DNA of 39,222 nt. Origin: Bacillota bacterium. Its GTDB lineage: Bacteria > Bacillota_I > Bacilli_A > Erysipelotrichales > Erysipelotrichaceae. Shown here in pieces: positions 17,198-24,714 of the stretch. Every line of letters begins with the position of its first letter. Positions within the stretch are counted from its first letter, which is position 1. Made by a program: the position numbers and the translations under genes. The stretch covers positions 1 through 39,222 of the forward strand of contig JAEZBR010000005.1 in assembly GCA_023426935.1 (NCBI GenBank). Reading direction: 5' to 3'. The notes beneath the pieces are model-generated. The model searched no databases and had not been told where the DNA came from. It saw nothing but the letters and a program-made list of their open reading frames with translations.

Positions 17198-17578
17198 CTA
17201 GAATTTAACGATGTCTTTGACCGCATCGATGGTATAAGCAGATAAAATCCTACCGTTGGCTAAATGGGAACGAACCATCTGGACGGCTTTGTCTTCATCC
17301 ATCCGAACATAACTGGTTTTATTGCCTTGTTTGTCATAAACTTCGACAATAGGGTCCAAATTAAAGATTCCGATATTACCCGTCTGGGTTACTAAAACAT
17401 TCAGCTGTAACCTTTCGACTTCGTCCATGATGGCTTTCATCACCGGTCTAGCGCCGGTAGCGATAGAGCTGGTATCCATGCCGACAACGACGCGATAATC
17501 GCGGTCACCCGGATCTCGAATGCTTAATTCTTTCTGTGCTTTTTCCCGAATCTTCTTTAAGTCTGCCAGTGATTTCAT
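17198..17578 (-). CDS. HndB-like thioredoxin-fold ferredoxin homologue lacking all cysteines
   Basis: This 126-residue protein sits exactly where HndB-type [2Fe-2S] ferredoxin-like subunits lie in hydrogenase operons. The framework is kept: VVGMDTSSIATGARPVM where homologues have GMGTCGIAAGA, and TQTGNIGIFNLDPIVEVYD where they have QTGCIGLC followed by a P-V-V/I-EV stretch. The protein has no cysteine at all, so it cannot bind the usual cluster. It may now be a structural or regulatory subunit, or an adaptor between HydB and the signalling proteins. Its ATG overlaps the TGA of the upstream HATPase gene, so it is translationally coupled. The reading frame is intact, which argues against simple decay. 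Confidence 0.75.
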   Translation of the reverse strand: MKSLADLKKIREKAQKELSIRDPGDRDYRVVVGMDTSSIATGARPVMKAIMDEVERLQLNVLVTQTGNIGIFNLDPIVEVYDKQGNKTSYVRMDEDKAVQMVRSHLANGRILSAYTIDAVKDIVKF

Positions 17579-18123
17579 TTGCTTGCCTCCGCTATTTCTT
17601 GGTTAAGATAATCCTTGATCCATTCCAGCACCTCGGGACTATTCAGAGGAACATTCCCCAATTCTTTTACGATATCTATACTATCAAATTTGAGCTCGTT
17701 TTTGTTAATTTTATAACAAAATCGGTAATTTATTTGCGGATCGGCCGCGATTAAGCCGCTGATCGCCCCGCCTAGATCGCCATCCGGCGGTAAGTCCCAG
17801 TTGGATTTCTGAAAAGTCGCTTTTAGAATCGTTCCTTTGCCTACTTCCGAGGTTATTTCAAACTTTCCGTTACATAATTCGCTCAGTTCTTTGATAAAAG
17901 GAATCCCTAAGCCAATCTTCTTGCCCCGGTCTTTCGTTGAATAAAACGGATCTTTCGCTTTCCGGATTGTTTCCTCACTCATACCCTTTCCGTCATCTTT
18001 GAGTTCTAAGATAACTAAATCTTCCTGATCATTCTTGATTAAATTGATCTCAATATTCTTCGCCCCGGCACTGATCGAGTTATTCCCAAGGTCGAGAATA
18101 TGCATCGCCAGATCCTGCATCAT
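17575..18123 (-). CDS. HATPase-domain protein, histidine-kinase-like, hydrogenase-linked
   Basis: This 182-residue protein consists mainly of a GHKL ATPase domain. The N box is HILDLGNNSISAGAKN, the G1 box ELKDDGKGMSEE, and the G2 box RGKKIGLGIPFIKEL. No phospho-accepting histidine dimerisation domain or transmembrane sensor is present. The last ~60 residues (after DLPPDGDLGGAISGLI) form a short unclassified tail. Homologues occur beside hydrogenase genes in other anaerobes, which suggests a kinase or ATP-binding signalling partner rather than a classic two-component sensor. It is coupled on both sides by ATGA overlaps, with the PHP gene upstream and the HndB-like gene downstream. Confidence 0.8.
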   Translation of the reverse strand: MMQDLAMHILDLGNNSISAGAKNIEINLIKNDQEDLVILELKDDGKGMSEETIRKAKDPFYSTKDRGKKIGLGIPFIKELSELCNGKFEITSEVGKGTILKATFQKSNWDLPPDGDLGGAISGLIAADPQINYRFCYKINKNELKFDSIDIVKELGNVPLNSPEVLEWIKDYLNQEIAEASK

Positions 18124-18818
18124 GATTTATCACCGAATAAACATTCATAAGCTTGCTCAGATAATTCATTTTCCGCTTCCGAAATATCCTGCAGGCGATG
18201 CGCATCGGAATTGAATAACCAGAAAATATTTTTATTATTCAACTGCGGGTTCTGTTCCTTGATTGCTTCTTGTTCGAGTTTTGAATGAACCTCCAAGCCA
18301 TCATAGTCCAGATCCGAGGGAATAAACCCCAACTGGGAAGTAATCGAATTTGCTTTGTTCGCGACATGTGCTAACACGACTGTTCCTTTATTTCGCCTAA
18401 TGATCTCCGCAACCTGATAGATATCCTGATCCAACGAGGTAATCAATAGTTTCTTTTCTTCTCCGATTACTTGATCATTTTGATCAAAGAAATATTCGTG
18501 CCCGAAATAATTCGGGTTATTCTCCTGATAATTCAAGTGAAGGTCTAACCAAGGTTGTAAAGCCAAAGCGTCACTAAGATCCTTAAAGTATCCCAAGATA
18601 TGAACTTCTTCTTTCGATTCCATCTCAATTCCGTATAAGACTTTAATTTTATCTTTGGCTACTATATGTAAAGTTTTTAATTGTTTGGTACTGTTATGAT
18701 CGGTAAGCGCAATTAAATCAAGGCCTTTCAGCCCAGCCATATTCACAATGTTGTTAACGGTCATTTCATCTTCCGCACAGGGCGATAGACCGCTATGAAT
18801 ATGGAGATCGTAGTACAT
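18120..18818 (-). CDS. PHP-domain phosphoesterase
   Basis: This 232-residue protein of the polymerase-and-histidinol-phosphatase superfamily keeps all metal motifs in order. They are DLHIHSGLSPCAEDEMTVNN at the N-terminus, ALTDHNS (about residues 37-43), GIEMESKEEVHILGY, VLAHVANKANS and NSDAHRLQDI near the C-terminus. These should bind a tri-metal site and hydrolyse a phosphoester, possibly a small nucleotide signal. Its place between the sensor proteins and the structural subunits suggests it belongs to the regulatory arm of the hydrogenase operon. The substrate is unknown. Confidence 0.85.
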   Translation of the reverse strand: MYYDLHIHSGLSPCAEDEMTVNNIVNMAGLKGLDLIALTDHNSTKQLKTLHIVAKDKIKVLYGIEMESKEEVHILGYFKDLSDALALQPWLDLHLNYQENNPNYFGHEYFFDQNDQVIGEEKKLLITSLDQDIYQVAEIIRRNKGTVVLAHVANKANSITSQLGFIPSDLDYDGLEVHSKLEQEAIKEQNPQLNNKNIFWLFNSDAHRLQDISEAENELSEQAYECLFGDKS

Positions 18819-19150
18819 TAGATCCCCAGCTCAACTAATTTTTTCGCAATTTCATATGCGGATAATTCCGTTTTGAGGATTGCTAAATGTGCTTCTTTTG
18901 CCTTTTCTAAGCCCTCTTCGCCCGGAATCGCTCCTTGGGCTAAAATGAGGCACGAGAATTCTTTTAAGACCGCAACCGCGACCACATTAGGATGAAACTG
19001 AACGGTAATCCAGGCTTCATCTTCCTGACCATGGCCAAGTACCCAACTCAGTAAATCGCCGATAAAACATCCTTTTATTTCCTTACTTAAGGATTCATTA
19101 TCTCCGATAACCTCAAAGCCGGTCTTGGCTGCTAACTCATTTACTGTCAT
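18818..19150 (-). CDS. DRTGG-like domain protein, second copy
   Basis: This 110-residue protein starts at ATG 19150 (MTVNELAAKTGFEVIG); a longer frame to 19207 would only run into the upstream gene. It has a Rossmann-like DRTGG-type fold: KGCFIGDLLSWVLGHGQEDE, then TVQFHPNVVAVAVLKEFSCLI and the C-terminal LSAYEIAKKL. It is a distant paralogue of the protein at 20767-21123. DRTGG domains occur in phosphotransacetylase, CBS proteins and hydrogenase clusters and may bind a nucleotide or phosphorylated ligand. It overlaps the end of the hydrogenase-like gene by 14 bp and the PHP gene by one base, so it is tightly coupled. Confidence 0.7.
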   Translation of the reverse strand: MTVNELAAKTGFEVIGDNESLSKEIKGCFIGDLLSWVLGHGQEDEAWITVQFHPNVVAVAVLKEFSCLILAQGAIPGEEGLEKAKEAHLAILKTELSAYEIAKKLVELGI

Positions 19151-20348
19151 GTTTATCTTCCTTTCGTGATTGAATAATCCGACAATCCGCTTGCGAAGTA
19201 TGTCCAAGGGTCATCTCTTCCGCCATCGCCCGACAACTTGGGAAGCCACATGCTCCGCAATCGAAACCAGGCAGCTGTTCTAAACATTTATTCACCGCTA
19301 AGAAGTGATTGACCTGATCCTGCATATTCGTCTTCTCATCGGTGTGAATACTCTTAGGCAAGCGGAAAACATCCGTGAACGCAATATCCGCAACTTTCGC
19401 TTTGGCGAAGGGTAAGAATCTTTCAATCTTGATTCTGCCGTTATAAGGATTTCCCCATAAGAATCTTCCCCCGATACAGCCATTGGGGCAAGCATATAAC
19501 GCCAATAATTTAACTTCTTTCAGCCGGTCAAATTCCGCCAACTCCAACACCTGGGAAACCTTCTTTAAATCATCGACTGCTAAGATATCGTTCTCGTATC
19601 TGCCTTGGTTATAAAGATCCTGAACCGTAGACTTAATACCTTCCTTACAGATCTCGCATTCCAACTCTTCCTTATTTCGTTGTTTCTGGATTGAGGGGAA
19701 GACTGAAGCAATCGTTAAGGAATGATCGATCTCTAAATGTTGGTCCGGATTATATTGTTTGGATAACGATAATTTCGCGGCACATTCGCAAAGATTATAG
19801 ATTCCTAGTTTTCCTTTGGAAGCTCCGTATTTTTTTCGTAACTTTTCCGCCATTATTTCCGCACAATCTTTAAACGGTAAGATTGCGCTCAGTAACATCG
19901 GATACTTAACTTCAATCAATTTTCGAATTGCCGGACAAGTCGCGGTGATGGCATACTTCAAGCCGGATTCACTGACATATTGCCGGGCAAACTTATATAA
20001 AGCTCCTTCAACCGGAGATAAATCTATGACTTCATCAAAACCTAATTTTTTTAACGCCATCAAAGTCTGTCGGTATTCCGCCACCGAATCTAAATCCGAT
20101 AATAAAGCGGTCGGTACTAGCAAGATTTTATAATCATAGTCACTTAAGGTATCTAAGCTATCGCTGCAAGCTTTTAAACCTCTAGCCGGACAAGCCGCCA
20201 GACATTCGTCACAACCGATACATTTCTCATTATTGATATTGACTTTCCCGTTTTCCATTCGGATTGCCCCGGTCGGACACGCTCTTAAACAGCGCAGGCA
20301 TTTCTGGCATGATTCGAACTGATACGAGATGACTTTTGACATATCCAT
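19137..20348 (-). CDS. HydS-like [FeFe]-hydrogenase homologue, probable redox/H2 sensor
   Basis: This 403-residue protein has two [4Fe-4S] motifs (C14/17/20/24 and C43/46/49/53) and a divergent H-cluster domain. The four likely H-cluster cysteines remain: TATCPAI (C138), LCECAAK (C187 or C189) and YACPNGCIGG (C287, C291). The residue before C138 is Thr, so the proton-shuttle Cys of catalytic enzymes is missing, as in sensory HydS proteins. The C-terminus carries an extra [4Fe-4S] domain, FDCGACGFPSC plus C389. Group C sensors that I know then have a PAS domain; this one stops. It is probably an electron-transfer sensor passing a signal to the adjacent HATPase and DRTGG proteins. Catalysis is expected to be poor or absent. 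Confidence 0.8.
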   Translation of the reverse strand: MDMSKVISYQFESCQKCLRCLRACPTGAIRMENGKVNINNEKCIGCDECLAACPARGLKACSDSLDTLSDYDYKILLVPTALLSDLDSVAEYRQTLMALKKLGFDEVIDLSPVEGALYKFARQYVSESGLKYAITATCPAIRKLIEVKYPMLLSAILPFKDCAEIMAEKLRKKYGASKGKLGIYNLCECAAKLSLSKQYNPDQHLEIDHSLTIASVFPSIQKQRNKEELECEICKEGIKSTVQDLYNQGRYENDILAVDDLKKVSQVLELAEFDRLKEVKLLALYACPNGCIGGRFLWGNPYNGRIKIERFLPFAKAKVADIAFTDVFRLPKSIHTDEKTNMQDQVNHFLAVNKCLEQLPGFDCGACGFPSCRAMAEEMTLGHTSQADCRIIQSRKEDKHDSK

Positions 20349-20767
20349 TAGCTTAATAAGAATCCGACGGTAATCGTCGTCCCTTCCTTACCGGTCTTTA
20401 AGTCAAAAGAATCCGCGACTCTTTTAATATTCACTAGACCCATTCCGGCTCCGAACCCTAATTCTCTGGCTTTCTCACTGGCCGTTGACCAACCGGGCGT
20501 CATTGCCAGCGTGACATCCGGGATTCCCGGACCCACATCCGCAAATTCCAATTCTACTTTTTTATTCTCCGGTTCGATTCTGAGATACATCTTTCCCCCA
20601 TCGGAGTGAATAATCATATTAATCTCACCTTCATACGAAGCTACCGCAATCCTTCTTAAGATTTCCGCAGGAATTCCGATCTGTTTCAAAGTCCCCTTGA
20701 TCACACTGGAGACCATTCCGGCATTCTCATAATCATTCTTCAATACCGGATAATCGTAACTAATCAT
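20348..20767 (-). CDS. RsbW-like ATPase/serine kinase, hydrogenase-linked
   Basis: This 139-residue single-domain GHKL ATPase resembles anti-sigma factor kinases. The N box is RIAVASYEGEINMIIHS, the G1 box FADVGPGIPD and the G2 box ELGFGAGMGLVNI. No anti-anti-sigma partner or sigma factor is encoded nearby, so its target may be one of the DRTGG proteins or the HydS-like protein next to it. Its ATG overlaps the stop of the DRTGG gene upstream. The second, larger HATPase at 17575 is in the same operon. Confidence 0.82.
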   Translation of the reverse strand: MISYDYPVLKNDYENAGMVSSVIKGTLKQIGIPAEILRRIAVASYEGEINMIIHSDGGKMYLRIEPENKKVELEFADVGPGIPDVTLAMTPGWSTASEKARELGFGAGMGLVNIKRVADSFDLKTGKEGTTITVGFLLS

Positions 20768-21123
20768 TAGAAACCCTCAAAATGACAGGTATCATAAATA
20801 ATACCTGCCGCTTGATACATGGAATATTTGGTACTCATAATCTGAATCCCGTTATCCTGCGCATTATCGATCAAATCATCGGTCAATAGTTTTCCTCTGA
20901 CCATAATAATTACACTGATATCTAACATCTCCGCGGTTCTTAAAGTCTGCGGATTACATAAACCTGTCACTAAAATCGTTTTTTCATTGTCATGCGAAAC
21001 CATTGCCAGCACATCACTCATCAGATCTCCGGCAAAAACATATTTAAAATTTCCGCTGTCAAGTTGCGGGGTTTCATAGGGAATAAAAGCGTCTAATTGT
21101 TTCGCTAATTCCCGTAAAGTCAT
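20767..21123 (-). CDS. DRTGG-domain protein, first copy
   Basis: This 118-residue protein has one DRTGG-type domain. The sequence YVFAGDLMSDVLAMVSHDNE is followed by LVTGLCNPQTLRTAEMLDIS and IIMVRGKLLTDDLIDNA. This Gly/Asp pattern resembles the ligand-binding DRTGG domain of hydrogenase-cluster proteins. It probably binds a small phosphorylated ligand or a protein partner. It lies 2 bp after hydC and is coupled to the kinase gene, so its regulatory partner may be the RsbW-like protein. Confidence 0.78.
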   Translation of the reverse strand: MTLRELAKQLDAFIPYETPQLDSGNFKYVFAGDLMSDVLAMVSHDNEKTILVTGLCNPQTLRTAEMLDISVIIMVRGKLLTDDLIDNAQDNGIQIMSTKYSMYQAAGIIYDTCHFEGF

Positions 21124-21125
21124 AA

Positions 21126-21614
21126 TTAAGCCTTATCTGAAGCCATTAAGGAAGCGATCTCATCCATGACTTTGGCACCAATATTGGCTTTGCCATGAAC
21201 TTCGCCATCGATAACGACAACCGGTGCTAAGCCGCACGCCCCTAAGCATCTGGTCGCATCTAACGAAAAGAAGCCATCCGGCGAAGTTCCGTTGACCGGA
21301 GCTTTAGTTAATTCAATGATATCATCCAGTAACGCTTGGGAGCCTTTAACATAACAAGCGGTTCCTAAGCAGACATTGATACAATGTTTGCCTCGCGGTT
21401 GCGTCGTAAATTGACTATAGAAGGTAACAACGCCATAGATCTTGGCAACCGAACTATTGGTAGCCTTCGCAATCTCATCCATCGCTTCGAACGGAATATA
21501 TCCCAATTCATTCTGAACATCATGCAGCATAACAATGGCCGGACCTTTTTCGTCCTTGTGACGTTCAACTATAGCTTTTATTTGGCCTAAAGCCTGAGAA
21601 TTCAACGGTTTCAT
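21126..21614 (-). CDS. hydC: Hydrogenase [2Fe-2S] subunit HydC (NuoE-like)
   Basis: This 162-residue NuoE/24-kDa-type subunit is first in the operon. The N-terminal helical part contains VMLHDVQNELGYIPFEAM. The thioredoxin-like [2Fe-2S] domain has CLGTAC and CLGACGLAP, giving the four cysteine ligands. It should pass electrons with HydB in the HydABC complex. GGAGGG lies about 6 bases before the ATG. The promoter just upstream drives the whole run to hydA. Confidence 0.93.
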   Translation of the reverse strand: MKPLNSQALGQIKAIVERHKDEKGPAIVMLHDVQNELGYIPFEAMDEIAKATNSSVAKIYGVVTFYSQFTTQPRGKHCINVCLGTACYVKGSQALLDDIIELTKAPVNGTSPDGFFSLDATRCLGACGLAPVVVIDGEVHGKANIGAKVMDEIASLMASDKA

Positions 21615-21642
21615 TGGATTCCCTCCTTCTCTTACGGTTATT

Positions 21643-21676
21643 AGTATAGCATTATGCTAAATAAATCACCAGCCAA
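21643..21676 (-). promoter_or_regulatory. Hydrogenase operon promoter with inverted repeat
   Basis: On the minus strand a -10 box TATACT (21643-21648) lies 29 bp upstream of the hydC ATG. The -35 is weak (TGGTGA at about 21666-21671, 17-bp spacing). A 13-bp inverted repeat TAGCATAATGCTA (plus-strand 21647-21659) sits directly against the -10 box. It could be an operator, or a chance palindrome in A/T-rich DNA. It does not match the Rex consensus. Confidence 0.4.
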
Positions 21677-21776
21677 ACCAGCAAAAAATTAAGCCTGAAA
21701 ATAACCAATATTTACTTAACGATGCAAGAACTGAAAAGTAAATCGTATGACTTATTTAACCAGCATCTGATCGTAG

Positions 21777-21935
21777 TCAGTTAAGTTTAGCTTTACTAAT
21801 CTGCTTGTACTTATCTCGGACTATAATCATTACTGCAATCAAAACCGCTCCTTTAGAGTCCAGATGCTCTTTAAGTACTTTATCGGCTATTCTCGGTAGA
21901 TACTTTTCCCTTGAATATTCACCTCTTATGACCAC
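21777..21935 (-). pseudogene. N-terminal remnant of an AAA ATPase (DUF4143 type)
   Basis: The frame from GTG 21935 reads GEYSREKYLPRIADKVLKEH and LDSKGAVLIA, matching the start of AAA-plus-DUF4143 ATPases common in gut anaerobes. In those the next residues are GPKWCGKTTT. Here the match ends before the Walker A and unrelated residues run to a TGA. About 35 codons of true homology remain. The rest of 21660-22032 shows no gene that I recognise. It is best read as a deletion remnant. Confidence 0.45.
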
Positions 21936-21977
21936 AGTATCTGCCTAGTTAAGGGTCAATTAAAGTGATTATCACGA

Positions 21978-22024
21978 TTTCATTCATGTATATGTCGTAT
22001 TTTCATTCACGTAAACGGCATATT
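21978..22024. repeat. Imperfect tandem 23-bp direct repeat
   Basis: TTTCATTCATGTATATGTCG from 21978 recurs as TTTCATTCACGTAAACGGCA from 22001. The copies match at 19 of 24 positions. Since 23 is not a multiple of three the repeat is not coding. It lies upstream of the AAA-ATPase remnant, where a regulatory repeat would be expected, or it may be a leftover mobile-element end. Confidence 0.5.
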
Positions 22025-22032
22025 CTGACCAT

Positions 22033-22060
22033 AAAAAATCACCGGTGTTGACCGGTGATT
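22033..22060 (-). terminator. Terminator after the solute-binding lipoprotein gene
   Basis: On the minus strand AATCACCGG pairs with CCGGTGATT around TCAACA and is followed by a T-run. It lies 4 bp after the stop of the lipoprotein gene and ends the thrS transcript. Confidence 0.88.
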
Positions 22061-22064
22061 AGAA

Positions 22065-22961
22065 TTATTCAATGATGATGTTATCCGTGGAAGTGATCCC
22101 GAATAATTTAAGGAACGCTCCGATCGCATCTTTATTTTCCGAAGCATTACTGATTTTAACATTCATGCGGGAATAAGTATCTTGATTCATTGAACTGCTC
22201 GCTAGACCTAAAACTTCCTTCGTCGCGGTATCCATATCCGCCTGTAAGGTGGTTAAATCTGAACCGTCATAACTTTCGATCGCTTTGAAGAAACTTTCAT
22301 AGTCCGCTTTTCTGGAAGTATAAGTCTCTTCTTTAATAAAGATCGCGGCTTGGGGATAATCACTCTGACCGGTAACTTTACCATACTCTTCTTGGACATT
22401 CGCGATGATCTTGAAGGAAGAATCTTTCTTCATGATCGTACTTAATACCGGTTCAGCTACTAAGCCGGAAGAATACTTACCGGATAGTAACGCACTGGCG
22501 ACATCCGCAACACTGTTGAACCAGACATAATTCTCGGTATACTTCTTATCGTCGGTAATAACTTTTAAGACTTTCTCCGGAACCGCATTCTGTCCGAAAC
22601 TCGCTAAAGTCATTCCGTCTTTAAATTCGGTTTCCGTATTGGAGACCAGATATAGATTTCCCCAGGTCAGGATCCCGACTAACCGATAATCCGTCGCCTG
22701 CTTGTTAATCAAAGCACTGCCTAAATTGACCGGGGCAATAATCACATCGTATTCGCTTTCTTTCTCGGTGAAAGCGGCAGTTAGGGCATCCGTCCCATCA
22801 ACGGTCGTAACCTGATCCGCATTATCTTTGATATAACCTAATAAGCCAACCGCCGGTGCGCCTTTTGGAGAAAGAACCGTCAAAGGTAAAACTTCGACTT
22901 TCTTCTGTGCACAACCGGCTAACATCAATAAAACCAATACTACGCTTAGTAGTTTCTTCAT
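22065..22961 (-). CDS. Orphan ABC-type solute-binding lipoprotein
   Basis: This 298-residue secreted lipoprotein has signal MKKLLSVVLVLLMLAGC with lipobox LAGC at residues 14-17. The mature part resembles NMT1/ThiY or SsuA-type periplasmic binding folds: LTVLSPKGAPAVGLLGYIKD, then VIIAPVNLGSALINK and a C-terminal lobe with YPQAAIFIKEETY. No permease or ATPase gene is adjacent, so the transporter partner is elsewhere. Its ATG directly follows the thrS stop, so it is transcribed from the thrS T-box promoter. That implies it is more expressed when threonyl-tRNA is uncharged, although the ligand cannot be told. A thiamine precursor or sulfonate is equally possible by fold. Confidence 0.75.
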   Translation of the reverse strand: MKKLLSVVLVLLMLAGCAQKKVEVLPLTVLSPKGAPAVGLLGYIKDNADQVTTVDGTDALTAAFTEKESEYDVIIAPVNLGSALINKQATDYRLVGILTWGNLYLVSNTETEFKDGMTLASFGQNAVPEKVLKVITDDKKYTENYVWFNSVADVASALLSGKYSSGLVAEPVLSTIMKKDSSFKIIANVQEEYGKVTGQSDYPQAAIFIKEETYTSRKADYESFFKAIESYDGSDLTTLQADMDTATKEVLGLASSSMNQDTYSRMNVKISNASENKDAIGAFLKLFGITSTDNIIIE

Positions 22962-24695
22962 TTATCTTTTTTCCTCAATCTCTTTCTTAGCATCCTTAAT
23001 AAACTGTTCAAACGGAACCGTCGTCTGTTCTTTCTGACCATAACGCCGATAAGTAACGGTGCCATCGTTAACTTCTTTATCACCGATAACGATCTCTAAC
23101 GGGATCTTCTTAATCTGAGCTTCCCGGATTCGATAACCTAATTTCTCGTTTCGGTCATCGACTTTAGTGAAGATATGATTCGCTTCCAACTGTTCGGCTA
23201 ATTTATGGGTGAATTCCGCATGTTTAGGTTCGACCGGAATCAACGATACCTGAATTGGTGCTAACCATAATGGGAAAGCTCCGGCATAGTGTTCGATTAA
23301 TATTCCGATGAATCTTTCTACGGAGCCGTAGATAACCCGGTGTAACATAATCGGCTGTTGTTTCTCGCCCTTTTCATCGACATAGACACAATGGAACCGC
23401 TCCGGTAAATTCATATCTAACTGGATCGTTCCGCATTGCCACTCCCGGCCTAAAGAATCGGTCAGATGGAAATCCAACTTCGGACCATAGAAGGCGCCAT
23501 CACCCGGATTAACCGTACAATCATGCCCTGCCAGATGACAGGCTTCCGCTAAGATTTTCTCCGAGCGATCCCAAATCTCGATCGAACCGATATATTTTTC
23601 TTCCGGTCTAGTCGATAATTCAATCCGATATTTCAGATTAAAGATTTGATAAATTCGATCCATGAAACCGATCAGCCGGATAATTTCACTTTCCAACTGG
23701 TCAGGGGTGCAGAAGATATGCGCATCATCCTGAGTAAAGGTCCGAACTCGGAATAATCCATTCAAAGCTCCGGAAGCCTCATGACGATGAACATGCCCCA
23801 GTTCACCTAATCTTAAAGGCAGATCCCGGTAAGAATGCATCGTACTGTTATAGATCAAGATTCCGCCCGGACAATTCATCGGCTTAATCGCATACTCCTT
23901 ATCATCGATCTTGGAAGTATACATATTATTCTTATAGTTATTCCAATGTCCGCTGATCTCCCAAAGTTCCTTCGATAACATAATCGGAGTCGAGCAGAAT
24001 TGGTAGCCTTCTTTACGATGTTCCTCGTACCAGAAGTCTTCTAACTTCTTTCTTAAAATCATCCCGTTGGGTAACCAGAACGGGAAACCCGGACCATATT
24101 CCGAGAACATGAACAGTTCTAAATCCTTACCTAATCGACGATGGTCACGTTTCTTCGCTTCTTCCAAGAAGTTTAAATATTGATCAAGATCTTCCTGGGT
24201 CTCAAAACAGATGCCATATAATCTTTGTAACATCGGATTATTCGCATCGCCCTTCCAATACGCACCAGACGCTTTGGTCAGTTTAAAATACTTTAAGAGT
24301 TTAACGCTCTCAACGTGCGGACCCCGACATAAATCCGTATAATCACCCTGGGTATAACAAGAGATGACCGTATTATCCTCATCCATGTGATTGATTAAAT
24401 CTAACTTGTACGGATCATCCTTAAACATTTCCAAAGCTTCTTCCTTTGAAATTTCATGACGATAAATACGTTTACCATCTTTGGCGATCTTATGCATTTC
24501 CTTTTCGATCTTAGGGAAATCTTCCTCATTCAAAGTAACGCCGCCTAGATCCATATCATAATAAAACCCGTCGGTAATAACCGGTCCGACCCAGAACTTC
24601 GCCTGGGGATACAGATGTTTGATTGCCTGTGCCATTAAGTGAGCACAGGAATGATTCAAGGTATTCAGTTTAGGATCTTCTTTAATATTAACCAT
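22962..24695 (-). CDS. thrS: Threonyl-tRNA synthetase lacking the TGS domain
   Basis: This 577-residue enzyme charges tRNA-Thr in the cytoplasm. The editing domain is near the start (HSCAHLMAQA and CRGPHV motifs). The catalytic core has the class II motif MNCPGGILIYNS, followed by motif 2 and the region FTQDDAHIFC, then motif 3 HRVIYGSVERF. The anticodon-binding domain forms the last ~100 residues. Canonical bacterial ThrS is about 640 residues and begins with a TGS domain; that domain is missing here. Start ATG 24695 is chosen because GGGAGG precedes it; an ATG at 24713 has no such site. A threonine T-box leader lies upstream. The protein ends next to the lipoprotein ATG. Confidence 0.92.
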   Translation of the reverse strand: MVNIKEDPKLNTLNHSCAHLMAQAIKHLYPQAKFWVGPVITDGFYYDMDLGGVTLNEEDFPKIEKEMHKIAKDGKRIYRHEISKEEALEMFKDDPYKLDLINHMDEDNTVISCYTQGDYTDLCRGPHVESVKLLKYFKLTKASGAYWKGDANNPMLQRLYGICFETQEDLDQYLNFLEEAKKRDHRRLGKDLELFMFSEYGPGFPFWLPNGMILRKKLEDFWYEEHRKEGYQFCSTPIMLSKELWEISGHWNNYKNNMYTSKIDDKEYAIKPMNCPGGILIYNSTMHSYRDLPLRLGELGHVHRHEASGALNGLFRVRTFTQDDAHIFCTPDQLESEIIRLIGFMDRIYQIFNLKYRIELSTRPEEKYIGSIEIWDRSEKILAEACHLAGHDCTVNPGDGAFYGPKLDFHLTDSLGREWQCGTIQLDMNLPERFHCVYVDEKGEKQQPIMLHRVIYGSVERFIGILIEHYAGAFPLWLAPIQVSLIPVEPKHAEFTHKLAEQLEANHIFTKVDDRNEKLGYRIREAQIKKIPLEIVIGDKEVNDGTVTYRRYGQKEQTTVPFEQFIKDAKKEIEEKR

Positions 24696-24714
24696 GTTTT
24701 CCTCCCTGGACATT

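Noticed and set aside
19691..20133. Two plus-strand frames opposite the HydS-like gene
   Set aside because: The minus-strand gene has clear iron-sulfur motifs throughout, and the opposite frames show no recognisable domain.
21660..22032. CRISPR array suggested by the 23-bp repeats
   Set aside because: There are only two imperfect, directly abutting copies, with no spacers and no cas genes.
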